Part shown: positions 49,001 to 61,600 of the stretch, piece after piece | How the letters are laid out: the number at the start of each line of letters is the position of its first letter | Position numbering within the stretch: position 1 is the stretch's first letter | Assembly (NCBI GenBank): GCA_043228905.1 | Contig: JBHGNT010000020.1 | Location: 12,090,001 to 12,154,000 of the forward strand | Direction of reading: 5' to 3' | Length of the DNA: 64,000 nt | Origin: Azolla caroliniana | Lineage: Eukaryota; Polypodiophyta | Notes under the pieces: generated by a model | The model's database searches: none | Seen by the model: only the letters and a program-made list of their open reading frames with translations | Told to the model about the DNA's origin: nothing | Position numbers and translations under genes: made by a program

Positions 49001-52000
49001 ATTATCTATGTTCTTCCTACAATTGGGTCAGTCTGATTCATCCATTTTAGTTAGCAAGACCCTAGGTTTAGCTCTTTCTATGCCCAAACCAAATTTCTAG
49101 ATGTGTTTACTTGGTATTTCTTTGGAGCTTTCCAGCAAAGCTAGAGAGTACATTATAGAAATGTAATCTTGTTTTCAAAAGCATTGATTTATTTCTTGTT
49201 CCTTTCATTTAGAAAGTTTATTGAAATTTTAACTTTGAGGTGTTTAGAGTCTATAGTTTATAAATATAGTCTTCATCCAGGTCTAGTGTGTGGGTTTAAA
49301 GCTTCATGCGTAAGAGGCTGCTGAGTCAGTGGTTGCATGTTTCATCATATAATAGAGTTCTTGCTTATCTTTCATTTGTAGGACTTCGGTGAGGACACCT
49401 ACCGGTATTATTCCTATCACCAGAGGCACACCTTTCTGCTGAATTGTTTCCATCCATAAATGAAGACTGATTGAATAAACTTTTTGACTTGTGGTCAGTA
49501 CCTTGGCAGCTGCAGATAATGCGGTTATGCTTGTAGATGGAGGAAAGGGTTTAGAGCCACAAACAAGGAAGCTGTTTGAGGTTTGTTTAATTTCTAAACA
49601 GGATTATAATTTCCGACTAGAGAATATGAGAAAATCTGTTTCCCTGAAAGATTAAATTAAATTTAAGCATTTGCGGATAGGTTTGCAGAATGCGGAAGCT
49701 CCCCATATTCACATTTATAAACAAGATGGATCGCCCAGCACTAGAGCCCTTGGAGTTGCTTGATGAAATAGAAAAGGAATTTGATCTTTCATTGCATGCA
49801 GTAAACTGGCCTATTGGATCTGGGGACAGGTTTGTTTCCTGATTTAAAGAATTCAACACAGGTGTCTACTTCATAAACTGTGAGATTGTAGTCAGACTAG
49901 CTGCATTTATTTATGTTCTGTATTTCAGCTATTTTATGTACTTATGCATAGGCATTGATGATTGCTATTACAGAGCTTGTTATTCATTCATGCCATTCTT
50001 AGTGTGGAACCATTCAAAAATACATAATGAACATAAAACAGAAGGTTAGGTGCTCATCAAGTAGGTAGTTGAGTAGGATCTTGGAAGCATAATGGTCGAG
50101 TTCCCTTCTCTTTTTTCAGCAATAAAATTTCTCTTTGATCAGATCTTTATTATATAAAACTAAATTCTCAATACAGATCAAGTGTGAAGGTTTGATGTAT
50201 ATTATTGCGTGCTGCATTTTCATTACAATCTAGATATAATAGCAGATTTGAATGTGAAATTTATCAAAAGATCAAATATTAAGAAAACAATAATGTCATG
50301 TCTATGAAAATAGTGTATTGTAAAAGTAAAAATGTAGAAGGATTTTCAAGGACATTGTCTTCTTGAATTCCAGCAAGAGTATGTTTCCTAACATTTGAGA
50401 GTGGCTGAAAGATTGCATTGCATTTTTATGGGTAGGTTCATGGGATTATATTTCAGACCAAGAAAAGAGGTACACCTTTTTGAAAGAGATCAAAAGCATG
50501 GGAGTAAGGAAGCATCAGTTCGTATCCTTTTATGGGGGGATCCTCTCTTGGAGAAGATTATTCCAGAAGATCTCTATCAGCAGCTAGAGGTTGAAACTTC
50601 TTCAAAAAGATAAATGTTTCCTACCAAAATATTTATATGATGCGAGGAGAGCATATTAAGTAATCTTGAATGAAGCTTTTAATTATTTATCATCTTTTAG
50701 TGCAATTATTTTAACAGGAGGAAATTGATTTGCTTGAAGCATTAGCCCCACCTCTGGACATAGCAAAAATTCATGCTGGCGAGCTTTCACCAGTTTTCTT
50801 TGGCAGTGCAATGAATAACTTTGGGGTAAGTGTGGCTGAAATGTAAGACGTTTGTAACTTGTTAAACTAAAGATTTTAGCATAGCATATATTATATTACC
50901 TTTGTATTATGTCTGAGCTTTATGGAACATCCAGTTTTTCGTTGTCCCTGTTGAGAAGGAAAGGTGTTTTAACTCTTAACATCTCTATGATGTATCATGT
51001 GATAATATCCTATCATATCCACGCAGTGAAGGCCAACTCATAACATTAGTGAGGACAGATTTCTGGAGTGTCTGTTTTTATTTTTCATTTTGTTGAGAAG
51101 AAATTAATGCTGTCTTAACTTTTGACATCTCTATGATGTCACATGTGACTATATCCTACCTAACTCAAACAATTAAAACAACTCATAATATTGTCTCACT
51201 AATGATGATGAAAGAACTTCAGTTTTCTTTGGTAGTGCTGATTTGATCTACAGTCATATGAACTGCTAATAAGTATCATCCTGAAAGCCACACTGTGAAG
51301 TAAAGATACTGTTAAAAACTGGCCAGAAATGCGTGGTCTGAACAATATGACTGCTGCATCATAAAGGTATCCCTTATTTGTTTTGGGGAGAGCTTAAAAA
51401 ATGTAAAGGTCCCTGCCCAGGGTAGGCACTCGTAGCCTAGTTGAATGTGAAAAATTATAATAAAAAAGGAAAATACTTAGACATGATCACTTAATATATC
51501 TTACATTTATGCAGGTGAAGCTTTTCCTTGAAACTTTTCTCACATATGCCCAACAACCTGGGTCTCATATAGCTGATACTGGAGTTATAGAACCAAACTA
51601 TCCTGAATTTACTGGTTTTGTTTTCAAGGTGTTACCCATTTGTATTTCTATATTTCATTAGTTCTTATAAAATTGGGTAATCAAAGAGGTCATAAGGCAT
51701 TGTTTTTGGGCAGCTTCAAGCAAATATGGATCCCAAACACCGAGATAAGGTTGCATTTGTTCGTGTTTGCTCTGGTAAGAATTAAAGAATGATGGTTTAA
51801 TTGTAATTTTAGGTGATATTGCCGTTCAATCTTGGAGGCTGTTTTGTTTTGCCACTCCCATTTTGGTTTATAGAAACTCCTTATGGATTTTAAATAGTAA
51901 AGGAACACGGTATTCCCTTATGGAAACTCCTAACGTATTGTAAATAGTGTGAGAAAATTGTTATGAACAGTTGTAAGAGGCCAAAGACGCTAGCAGCAAC

Positions 52001-55000
52001 TTAACAATAAGATAAACCAAGAACTATATTTCTTCGTGAGGCGCAAAGCCTTTAAATAGAAAAATGAGAGTGGATTTTGTAACCCGTACATTTATGAAAG
52101 GAGGTAAATATCCCTAGGAACATAATGAATTAAAGTAGTGGAGTGGAGAGAAAAGAACAATGCATTAAATGCTATAATGAAGTAGTGGTAGGTTCAAAAA
52201 GTCAATTGTAATAAATGCTGGAATAAAGTAAATCTAGAGAGAGATTGCGAATGGAGAGATTAGTTCTGGGGCTGTCACCCGCCAACACCTCTTCTCAGCT
52301 CCAAAGTGGCCGTCCTACATTTAGATGAGTAAGGAGTTGATCAATGGTGTCCCTAGGCAAGGGATTGATAAAGAGGTCAGCCACATTTTCTGGTAGAGGT
52401 GTTCATTCATATTTGCCTATCTCAATCTCTAATTGATGTGATGAAGTTTGCAGCTACCCTATCACATTGCACAACGTAGAGGATAGATGTATGTCCATAT
52501 AAGATGGCCCAATGATGAATCCATACTCCGATGTGTGTAAAAACATGACCAGTGGAATAAGTACCTGAATCCATCAGAGAAAGCTGATAAAGCGAGGGCA
52601 GTGGCATTCCACTATGAGGTTCAAACGAGAAAAGGCTTATGGTGGATAACTAGGCAATGTCTTACAGTGGGGCATCTTCCTACCAAGTGTTATTTTGGAG
52701 CTGATCCATGTTATCTTGCGTTCCAAGTTAATAATATTAGTTTAGATCACTCTATTCTTTTCCACTTTGGTCATGTTAGATGAGGACAATCCAAGCTATA
52801 TATTGGAATGGGGTTAGTGCATTTACGCTTATGCCATGTGATTCGAACCATTGTTGTATTTTAGCATGAACATCTCCATGTTCAGCAAGTTGTTTTGATC
52901 ACATAAGTGCCAATGTCGAGTACCTTCATTTAGGGAGCTCACAGAGCCGTTGGATACACATTGATCAGAATAATGCCTTGATGATTATTCTGCTCCCATC
53001 TCTGCTTGGATTATATCATGGGGTACCGATGCTTTGCTCCTTATCATGTGGGCAATCATTGAGGCTAAAGGTTGTCTCTAAATCTCTCTGTGTGGCTGTG
53101 TTGTCTCTTGCCCGGAGCACCCAATCCATTGCCGTGGACATGATAGTGGTGAAAACCTCTCCTTGCATCATTATCTTCCCTTGCTGCTCTTTCATGTCGG
53201 GTTCACCGAAGTGTGCGTGCATGTGCTATGCTAGCGGGACTGCGGAGGATCTGAAATAGGGAAGATGTGTTGTTGGGGAGTAACTTGCAATGGCGTTTCC
53301 CAGAAACCTTCACGTGTTGTCTACCCTTTCGTTGGCTCCTCTTGTGGATCGTCCTCATGGGCGGCCTCCTGTAAATCCTTTTGAGAATTTCCCTTGAGGA
53401 TACTCTTCGTGGATTCAAAGGGGCGTTCATGGATCTGATGGATGCTCAAGAAACGAACATCCATTTGTGCTTTAGGCTCTCGTGCAATGAACCAATTCTC
53501 TTTGTGAAGAATGTGTGCTTGTGCAATGAATGGGTGCTCAAGCAATGAATGGTTGCTCGGGCAATGAACCAGCGCTCATGCAAATAACGAGACTTGGACA
53601 ATGCATCAACTCTCATGCTTTCAAAGGACTCTCGTGTAATGGAGTAGCTTTCGTGGTTTTGATGGATGCTCGTGCTTTGGGCGCTTGTGCAATAAACTAA
53701 CACTTGTGCAAAGAACGGGTGCTCGTGCTTTGGGTGCTTAGACAATATACTTGCACTCACGTTTTCAAAGGGCTCTTATGTAATGGAGGAGCTCTCATGG
53801 ATTCAAAGGGGCTCTCGTGGAATCCCCCCTTCATAGATTCCTTTTGTGGAATCTCTGTGTAAATAATGGGCACTCATGGATTCCAAGGAGATCTCATGGA
53901 TCCAAACTCTTTTTGGCATTGTCTAACACCTAAACCCTAAACCCTAAACCTTACTCCCTCGGTCGTTCCAACACAATTACACGACGATTAACCGAGATTA
54001 AGACTAATAGTTGTTTTGTGCACCAAATACTAGATTAAGAACGAAACAAGTTTGATTACAATGAGAAAGCCCTTTGAACATAGGGTGAAACAAGGATGAG
54101 TCTACAAAAGGAAGGGGAAATAAACTATGAAGGTCTTCAAATTTCGGTGGCCTATGCTTATGAATGATGGCCGCCTCACCTTGTCGTCTTGGCTTTCTAC
54201 TCCCTTGTATGCTGCTGCCTCCTCTTGAGTGCATCCTTTCTTCGTCTCTTACACCCCTCGAGCAAGAACCCTCAATATCCTTTCTCACTCTACCAAATGA
54301 AGCTTAGTAGAAGGAGAGGAATATGAAGAGAAGTGGCCCACTATCCACTATCCATTGTCACACCCAACACCTGAAACGCTAACCCTAAACTGAAGAAGAA
54401 GGAAGAAAACCCTAAGAGAAGTAGAGAAAAGTAACCAAAACCCAAATCCCAAAAGGAGGACATTGGGAAGATGCTCTCAAGTTCTCCCCACAAAAAAATC
54501 CAAAAAAGGATTGAACCCCAAATAAGCCCTCCTAGTTCCCTTCTTATGATGATAGATGAGGCCAACCTACCCTAATAAATGCTCACCTACCCCCTTTTTA
54601 TCGAGATGTTAAAAAGGGTAGATAAATCCCATGTATTCATGTGCCAAGATTCAAACCTTTCATCTTTCCCCACACATAGCCTTAACCATTTGGCCATTGA
54701 CTGCTTATTACTATCTTTTTCTTTTTGTGTACATTCATATTACATTGTTTTCTGTGGTTGTCCCTTCCCCCTTTTTCTCCTTATCCCCCATTTGGACCTG
54801 CTATTGTGACATGGCGGTTCCATGAGTAGAAAAGGGAGAGGGAAAAAGGGACAACCACAAAATAACATAAATATGTAAATATGAAAAGAAAGATAAAATA
54901 ATAAAAAGTCAATGGTCAAAGGCTATTGATTGTGTGGGGAAAGATGAAAGGTTTAAATCTTGGCACGTGTGTACATGGGAGTTATCTACCCCTTTTTGTA

Positions 55001-55566
55001 TGTCAATGAAAAAGGGGGTGGGCCACTTCTCTCTATCTTCTTCTTCTCCTTCTACTAATCTTCTTTTGGGGCTGTGAGAGAGAGATGTTTAGGGATTCTT
55101 CTTACTCGGGACGGGTGGAATAGATATAAAGGAGGCACTCGAAGAGGAGGACATGGATGAGGGAGTGGAAAGCCACGATGACAAAAGGTAAGGCAATTGT
55201 CAATCATGAGCTCGGGCTACCAAAGCTTGAAGACCTTCCTCTTATTGTTCCCTCGTTTTCTTTATTTGTAATCTCGCGATTGGTACATCCTATACTAAAA
55301 GAAGATTTCTTGTTGTAACAAAACTTATTTTGGTTCTTAATCCAACTTTAGTTGTACAAAGATTATTAATCTTAATCCATGTTAATCTCATTGTGTAACA
55401 ATGTGTGCGGCCTTGCTAGGAGAAAGCACTCAAAGGCCTTCCACGAATGAATTCTATGAGCGTCCCTTCATTCCATGAGCACCCCTTCAATTCCACAAGC
55501 GCTTGTTGAATCTACGAGAGCCCTTTGAAAGCACGAGAGCGCGTTCAACCCATGAGTGTCAAGATC

Positions 55567-55648
<82 letters not shown>

Positions 55649-58600
55649 AGATTAACATCTTCTAAGACCAATGGTCCATGAGACAATTGGTTACAACAAA
55701 ATGGGATGTGTACCCAATCATTGAAAATAAAAATAAAATAAAACTTAGACAAAAGAGTTCTAGTATTGTACAAAAGGCGTTATGGTGTAACATATTTTAT
55801 AAAGGAAATGGCTATTTGATAGGCCTAGTTTCAAAAAGGAGTGAGAGGTCAAAGGGTTTCAATGTGGTTGTGGCTTGTGGTCCTGATGTAAAAGGTACCC
55901 TGTCCATAGCTTCTAGGTGGTGTAATTCATGTTCCCGTATCTTCTTAATTGCTTTTACACAAGTGACTTTGAGGCTCAGCATTTGAGGGTATTTGGTTGT
56001 TCTTTTGTTTTTTGCTTTAGCAAAGGAGAGGCCAAGTGGTGCAAGTGTGTCCATGCTCATCGTCCCCTCCTGTCCCTGAAAAATTTCATTGGTTACATGT
56101 TGATGAATATTAGAAAGGTTATGGTTAGCATTTTGTAGCTTATTCTCTCTATGTTGTTTTAGCTCTAAGATATAACTACTTAGTTTTTTTATATCTAGGG
56201 TATCTAATAGTTTTGAGAGGGTCCTAATATGTCTTGGTATTTTGCCCTTATCTCAAATGAAGTTGGACACTTGCATGTAAAGTGATACTCATCCTCTATT
56301 TCTATGTGACATAATCTACATATCCTTTCCTCTCTGGGGACTCCATTAGCACGACCATTCTCAACCTCAACTTGGTGAGATGATACTCTAAGTTGTCCAA
56401 TGGCAACCCTTAGTGCATTTGGTAAGAATGTATCTAGATATTTTGGTCGTATAATAAAACCTAACTTAGAGAAGTGCATGAAGTGTTCCTTATAGTACAA
56501 CATTTAAGATGAGAGTGGTTCTAGTGGGTTGATTCATTGATATTGAGTGTAAATTTGCCACATTTCTTGGCATATTACTTTATTATGGTCCTCATGAGAG
56601 ATTAAGTTTTATCGATCTCGTGGTTGTATTGAAGAAGCGGAGGTTGGTTATTAATGTCTAGACTGTTTGCAAAAAGCCAACTTACCATAGTGCTTTACAA
56701 AGAGCTAGTATCTCCGGATTCAAAGTGATTGAGATGCCTCGAAAATTTGATGAGATATCCTATCTTGTGATTGGCTATGTATCCTATTAATAAAAACTAT
56801 AAGTTTAAAAAGTGCTTCTACTAACTTCGGGGGTAAAGTGAACTTTGCTCTAATGATGTCTCTAGGTAGCACAAGATGTCCTTTCCATTGAACTGGCCTG
56901 TCGTTTCGACAACCGTCTCTATGGCTCGGTCTAGGCAGGCCGTGTTCTCCTTTCTTGCATCATCCTATCCATTGCTACAACCATCATCGTAGCGAGATCC
57001 TCTCCTTGCATCTTGATTTTTCCCTTGCCGCTCTTTCACGTCGGATTCACCAAATTTTGCATGTAAGTGTGCATGTGTGTGCTACTTAAGTGAGACCACG
57101 GGAGTCTTGGACCAAGGAGGACTTGAAAAGATGGGGATGAAAGATCTAGGAGTTGATAGACTTGGATGTCAAAAAGTTGTCGAAGAAAAAGGTGTCGAAG
57201 AAAGGTGTAAGTCGAAGAAAGAAGTTGAAGGGAGGTGTTTGTCGAAGAAAGAAGTGTAGTAGAAGAAATGTGGAAATCAAAGAAAGAAGTTGAAGGGAGT
57301 ATGTCGAAGAAAAAGTCAAAGAAACGAAGAAGTTGGAGGGATGAGTATGTCGAAGAAATGTTTTAGTCGAAGAAAGAAGTCGAAGGGAGGAGTATGTCGA
57401 AGAAACTTCTTCCTTCTTTGAAGGTTATGACAGGTGAGTTTCTACAAGGGAATACATGGTGATGAAGTTGATGAGAAGCAAAAGTCAAAGAAACCCCTTT
57501 AGTTGAAAGGGGGGGGGGGGTAAGTTGAAGGTTACAGATGCATGAAGAGAAACAAACACTTGCGGGAACATGAAATTACGGGGGTTTGCCTATGGGAACT
57601 AGATCATCAGGGGCATTTACGCGATTAATGCGATGAGTATGAGTTTATGACAAAATGACCTTGAAGAAATAGATGCTTGATTACATCAACAAGGCCCTTT
57701 ATAAAATAGGGTTTGCAAGTTACAAAGGGTAGGGGTTACAACGATGACAACCTCAAGTTAACCACGAGCTCAAGCAAGAGATAGAAAGTGAGAGGAATGA
57801 AGCTATTGGCGAGTCGAGTGGGTCACCGATATTGCAACTACCTCCGACGGCCATGATGCCTCGAATTGGGGTAGAGTTCTTGTGCCACTCCGTCCTCCCA
57901 ACGAAAGATTGGTGTGTTACCTTGCCACCTCCTCGTTGCCTCCACTCGAGCATCAAAAACATAGATGAAAAAGAGTCGAAGAAACGCAAAACTCGAAGAA
58001 GACTCCCTCCATTGGCAAAATCGAAGAAGACGAAGATGAACACTCCCAAGCTTCCAAAACATTGAAGAAGACCACCGAAAAACGAAGAATGAACGAAGAA
58101 GCCAAAATAAGCCCTCCCTCATAAAAGGAGGGAGGTGCTATATTTGCATTGCAAATGTCCCTTTCCCCATATAAAAGTAAAAATAGGAATATATTTTAAT
58201 ACGGCCGCTCTAACATAGAATCAAACTTTGCATGTCCTACATACATTGAATGGCCCTAACCACTAGGCCATTCACTTTTATTAATTCTTTAATAATTATA
58301 TATATATGTACATTTTGTGGCTCCCCTTTCTTTGCCTTTTCCCATGTGCTACACATTCTCTCTTTCTTACTTTTCCACACATGCTTTCACTCTATTCCAT
58401 ATTGTCTTTTTAGCCACTTTCCCACCTTTGGGCCTCCCACATCACGACAACGTGGGAAAAGGGGCAAAGAAAGGGGAGCCACAATCTGTAAATATAAAAT
58501 TATTAAAGAATTAATAAAAGTGAATGGCCTAGTGGTTAGGGCCATTCAATGTGTGTAGGTGGTGCATAGTTCAATTCTCTGCTAGAGCGACCACATTAAA

Positions 58601-61600
58601 GTATTATCTTTTTTTTACTTTTATATGGGAAAATGGACATTTGCATTGAATGGAAATGAGGCGCCTGCCTCCCTATAAAAGGAGGGAAGGAGGGCTTATT
58701 TTAGGTCCTTCATTCTTCGTTTTTGGGTGGTCTTCTTTAACATTTTTGGGAGCTCGGGAGTGTTCATCTTCGTCTTCTTCGAGTTTGCGTGGGGTCTTCT
58801 TTAGTTTTCTTTTTATCATCGACCTTCTTTGTCCCTTTTCAGGTTTTCGAAGCTCAAGTAGGGGCAACAAGGAGGCGGCAAGCTAGCACGGTCGTTCATA
58901 GAGAGGACGGAGTGGCACGAGAACTTTCCCCCGATTCAAGGTATTGTTGTTGTCAGAGGTAGTTGTGATCTCGGTGGCCCACACTCGACTTGCCTACATC
59001 GGAAGCTTCACTCCTCTCATTGTCTTCTCTTGCTTGTGCTCGTGGTGAACTTGAGGTTGCCACTCTTGTAACCCCTCCCCCCTTTGGAACTTGTAAACCC
59101 TATTTTTTAAAGGGTCTGCTTGTTGTAATCTAGTGTCTACTTCTTAATACAAGGTCATTTTGTCTTAAACTCATACTCGTCGCATTAATCACGTGATTAA
59201 ACTCTTCGTCAAGCATTTGAGACGACCTAATTTGCATCTGGGAACTCTAACAATTCCGTGCTCTGCAGCATTTGCTTTGAGCCTTCGACTAGATGCTTCC
59301 TTTGACTAAAGGGGTTTCTAGGACTAAGCACTTCCTTTGACATACACCTTTGTTCGACTTACATTTTTCTTCGACATCTTTGTTTCTTTGACATACACTT
59401 TTAGTCGACATCATATTTTCTTCGACATACACTTTTCTTCGACATCTTTGATTCTTTGACTATGCGCTTCTTTCGACTAGAAGGTTTCTTTGTCATCGAC
59501 TAGTCCTTTCGACACCTTTTTGACCCTCGAGTCTTTTCGACTCTTAGATCTTTTTCGACCCCATCTTTTTGAGTTATCCTAACCTCAGTGTCTGTTGGAG
59601 GGTGGAAGCTCCAGACCTACACTCTCTTTCATCTTTATTATCTCCATTCTACATTCTCTCTCTTCCTAGATTCTCCTCTATCTAGAATCTGCAATGCTTT
59701 AAATGCCTTTTCTCACTTCCAATTTTTCCAAGATATTCCCTTTTATTCCTAGTTTATTGTACCTGTTTGGTAGTACAAGAGTCTCTTAACTACCAAACAA
59801 CCATTCCCAATTTTGTATAAATAGGCTATACCAGCCTCTTTTGTAACCAGATTATTTTCTGCTGCTAATTGCAAATAAGCTCTATTCTTTGGTTGTGTCT
59901 CTACTCTTTGCAACTATTTTTTCTACTGCTGTTAACAGCCTTCTCACAGCTTGGCTGTGTCTGTTTTGTTCTCACTGTTCCGCTGTTGCTATTAACAGCG
60001 TTTCTCACATGGTATCAGAGCAGTGAGGTCTCCATATCCTCAGCCTGATTTTTTTTTGCCAAAGAGCACACAAAAGTATCTTCTTTCCACCCTCTCAACC
60101 TATAGAGAAGGTTCATCTTTTTTATTTTCCGCTCATCTGAGCCTCGCCTAGCATCTAGGGAGGAGTAGAAGGACCCTGAGCATCTACTTACAGCTGCTGC
60201 AAATTGTGCAGTTGTAGCTCAAGAGGAGGATATCCATGGCCTCACATGCCACCATTGTTTCATCAACTATTCCCCAACTCCCCAAAGAGTCCATCTTGGA
60301 TGGGAACAATTACTTGGATTGGGAACTGCAAATAAATACCTTGCTACAGTACCATCGTCTATGGAATGTAGTCAATGGTAGTGACAAGAAACCACCGGTA
60401 ACTTCATCCTCTTCAACCAAATCAGTTGCTGGCTCATCTAATGCTGAGATTGAAGCTTGGTTACCTAAGGATTCTTGTCCTCATGCTTTCCTCATGTTTA
60501 ATATTAAACCGAGCATCGCTCGTCAATTTCAAGATACAGATTAAGAGACAGCCAATGAACAATAGGCAGCCATAAAAAAGAGACATCATCGAGCTAATCA
60601 TGCTCAAATGATAGCTATTAAAAGCCAACTAGTGATTCTGAAGATTCATGATACTCCCAACATCATATGGATCAAATAACGCAATTTGTTACTCTCCAAA
60701 AGGAACTAGTTTCTTTTGGAAGCAAGTCAACTGAAATTGAGTTTGTGCATCGTCTAATAATAAAGTTGCTTGAGTCATTCTCAGCCTTTTGTGACACAAT
60801 TTCTCTTCTTCCCAACACACCTGATATGAATACATTTCTTGGCATGCTACAAGACAGGGCAACAAGGAAGAAAAGTGCTTAAACTTCCAATGAGATGCTT
60901 CTACATGCGAAAAGTAAAGGCAAGTGGAAGCAAAATGGCAACTCCTACCAATCCAAGACCAACAAACAACCCAGCCTACAAGGAGCTCACCTACCATTAT
61001 TGTGGCTACAAAGGTCACATTCAGCCCGATTGTCGGAAAAAGAAAAACGACAATCCAAGAAATCATCTTCTACCGAAAGTCAACCTACACCAATATCAAA
61101 CTTGGTCCACTCAGCCAAAGAAACAGTTTTCCTTGGCATTGAGGAACATTCTTCACATTTGGTTGGAACGACTACCTCACACATTGATGAGTGGTTAGTA
61201 GACAGTGGTGCCACTGCATACATGACTTATGACAAATCCATTTTGCATGATGTGAAGCCTAGCTCCTCCCAAATCTCCTTCGTGTGGGTAATGTGTTTCT
61301 TAACACTTCTTCAAATGACGAACTTGCTGTTCTTTAAGATGTGCTACATGTGCCTCGCATCTCTGCCCACCTACTCTCAGTCTACCAAATCACTAAGCAA
61401 GATTATGAAGTCTACTTTGATAGCTGAGTTTTGGAAGTCATTGACACCAACAACCTACAAATTGTAGCTAGTGGCACACAAGAATGGGGTTTATACCGCC
61501 TGAAAAGTTCCCACAGCCCCTTGGAAAAATCCAAATCTCATCTTCTTCGTCTTCTTCAAGGCTCTCATGCCTTGGTGGCAGAAGAAGATCCCACATTGTG

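Larger units (their letters stand above)
53420..55560. repeat. Giant inverted repeat 1 with minisatellite arms
   Basis: The symmetry axis is near 54805. Inner arms: tgtggttgtccctt (54753) pairs with agggacaaccaca (54846). Middle arms: gattaagaacgaaacaag (54033) pairs with ttgttgtaacaaaac...ggttcttaatcc (55311-55343). Outer arms: degenerate units such as gctcatggattcaaaggg at 53420-53930 pair with ttgaatctacgagagccc-type units at 55440-55560. The right arm is roughly 230 bp shorter, so it has suffered deletions. The loop is about 45-50 bp. The telomere-like ctaaaccctaaacc occurs once at the inner edge of the left minisatellite. Confidence 0.85.
57140..59570. repeat. Giant inverted repeat 2 with minisatellite arms
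   Basis: The axis is near 58398, with a spacer of about 100 bp. Arms of about 1.1-1.2 kb pair as follows: ctcccctttctttgcc (58321) with ggcaaagaaaggggag (58463); cattgaatggccctaac (58244) with gttagggccattcaatg (58535); cttcgtttttcggtggt complement (about 58070) with cttcgtttttgggtggt (58715); tacaagtt / ccctttataaaataggg (57690) with ccctattttttaaaggg (59099). The outer arms are degenerate gtcgaagaaagaagt units (57160-57500) facing ttctttcgac units (59290-59560). Mismatches are frequent in the outer parts and few near the centre. The landmark ttgattaca...gccctt...tagggt is shared with palindrome 1, so the two are related. Confidence 0.9.

Noticed and set aside
53446-53760. 104-codon reverse-strand frame over the left arm of palindrome 1
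   Set aside because: It consists of degenerate minisatellite units. The repetitive Ser/His/Leu wording follows the DNA repeat and shows no domain.
53925-53950. Telomeric or subtelomeric sequence (ctaaaccctaaacc)
   Set aside because: Only two to three units occur and they lie inside an intron. A similarly short run occurs at 32287 in the FUSC intron.
57832-58122. Paired short frames on both strands of palindrome 2, mirrored at 58650-58886
   Set aside because: The frames simply reflect the inverted repeat. They have no family match, and the arms differ by indels that break them.
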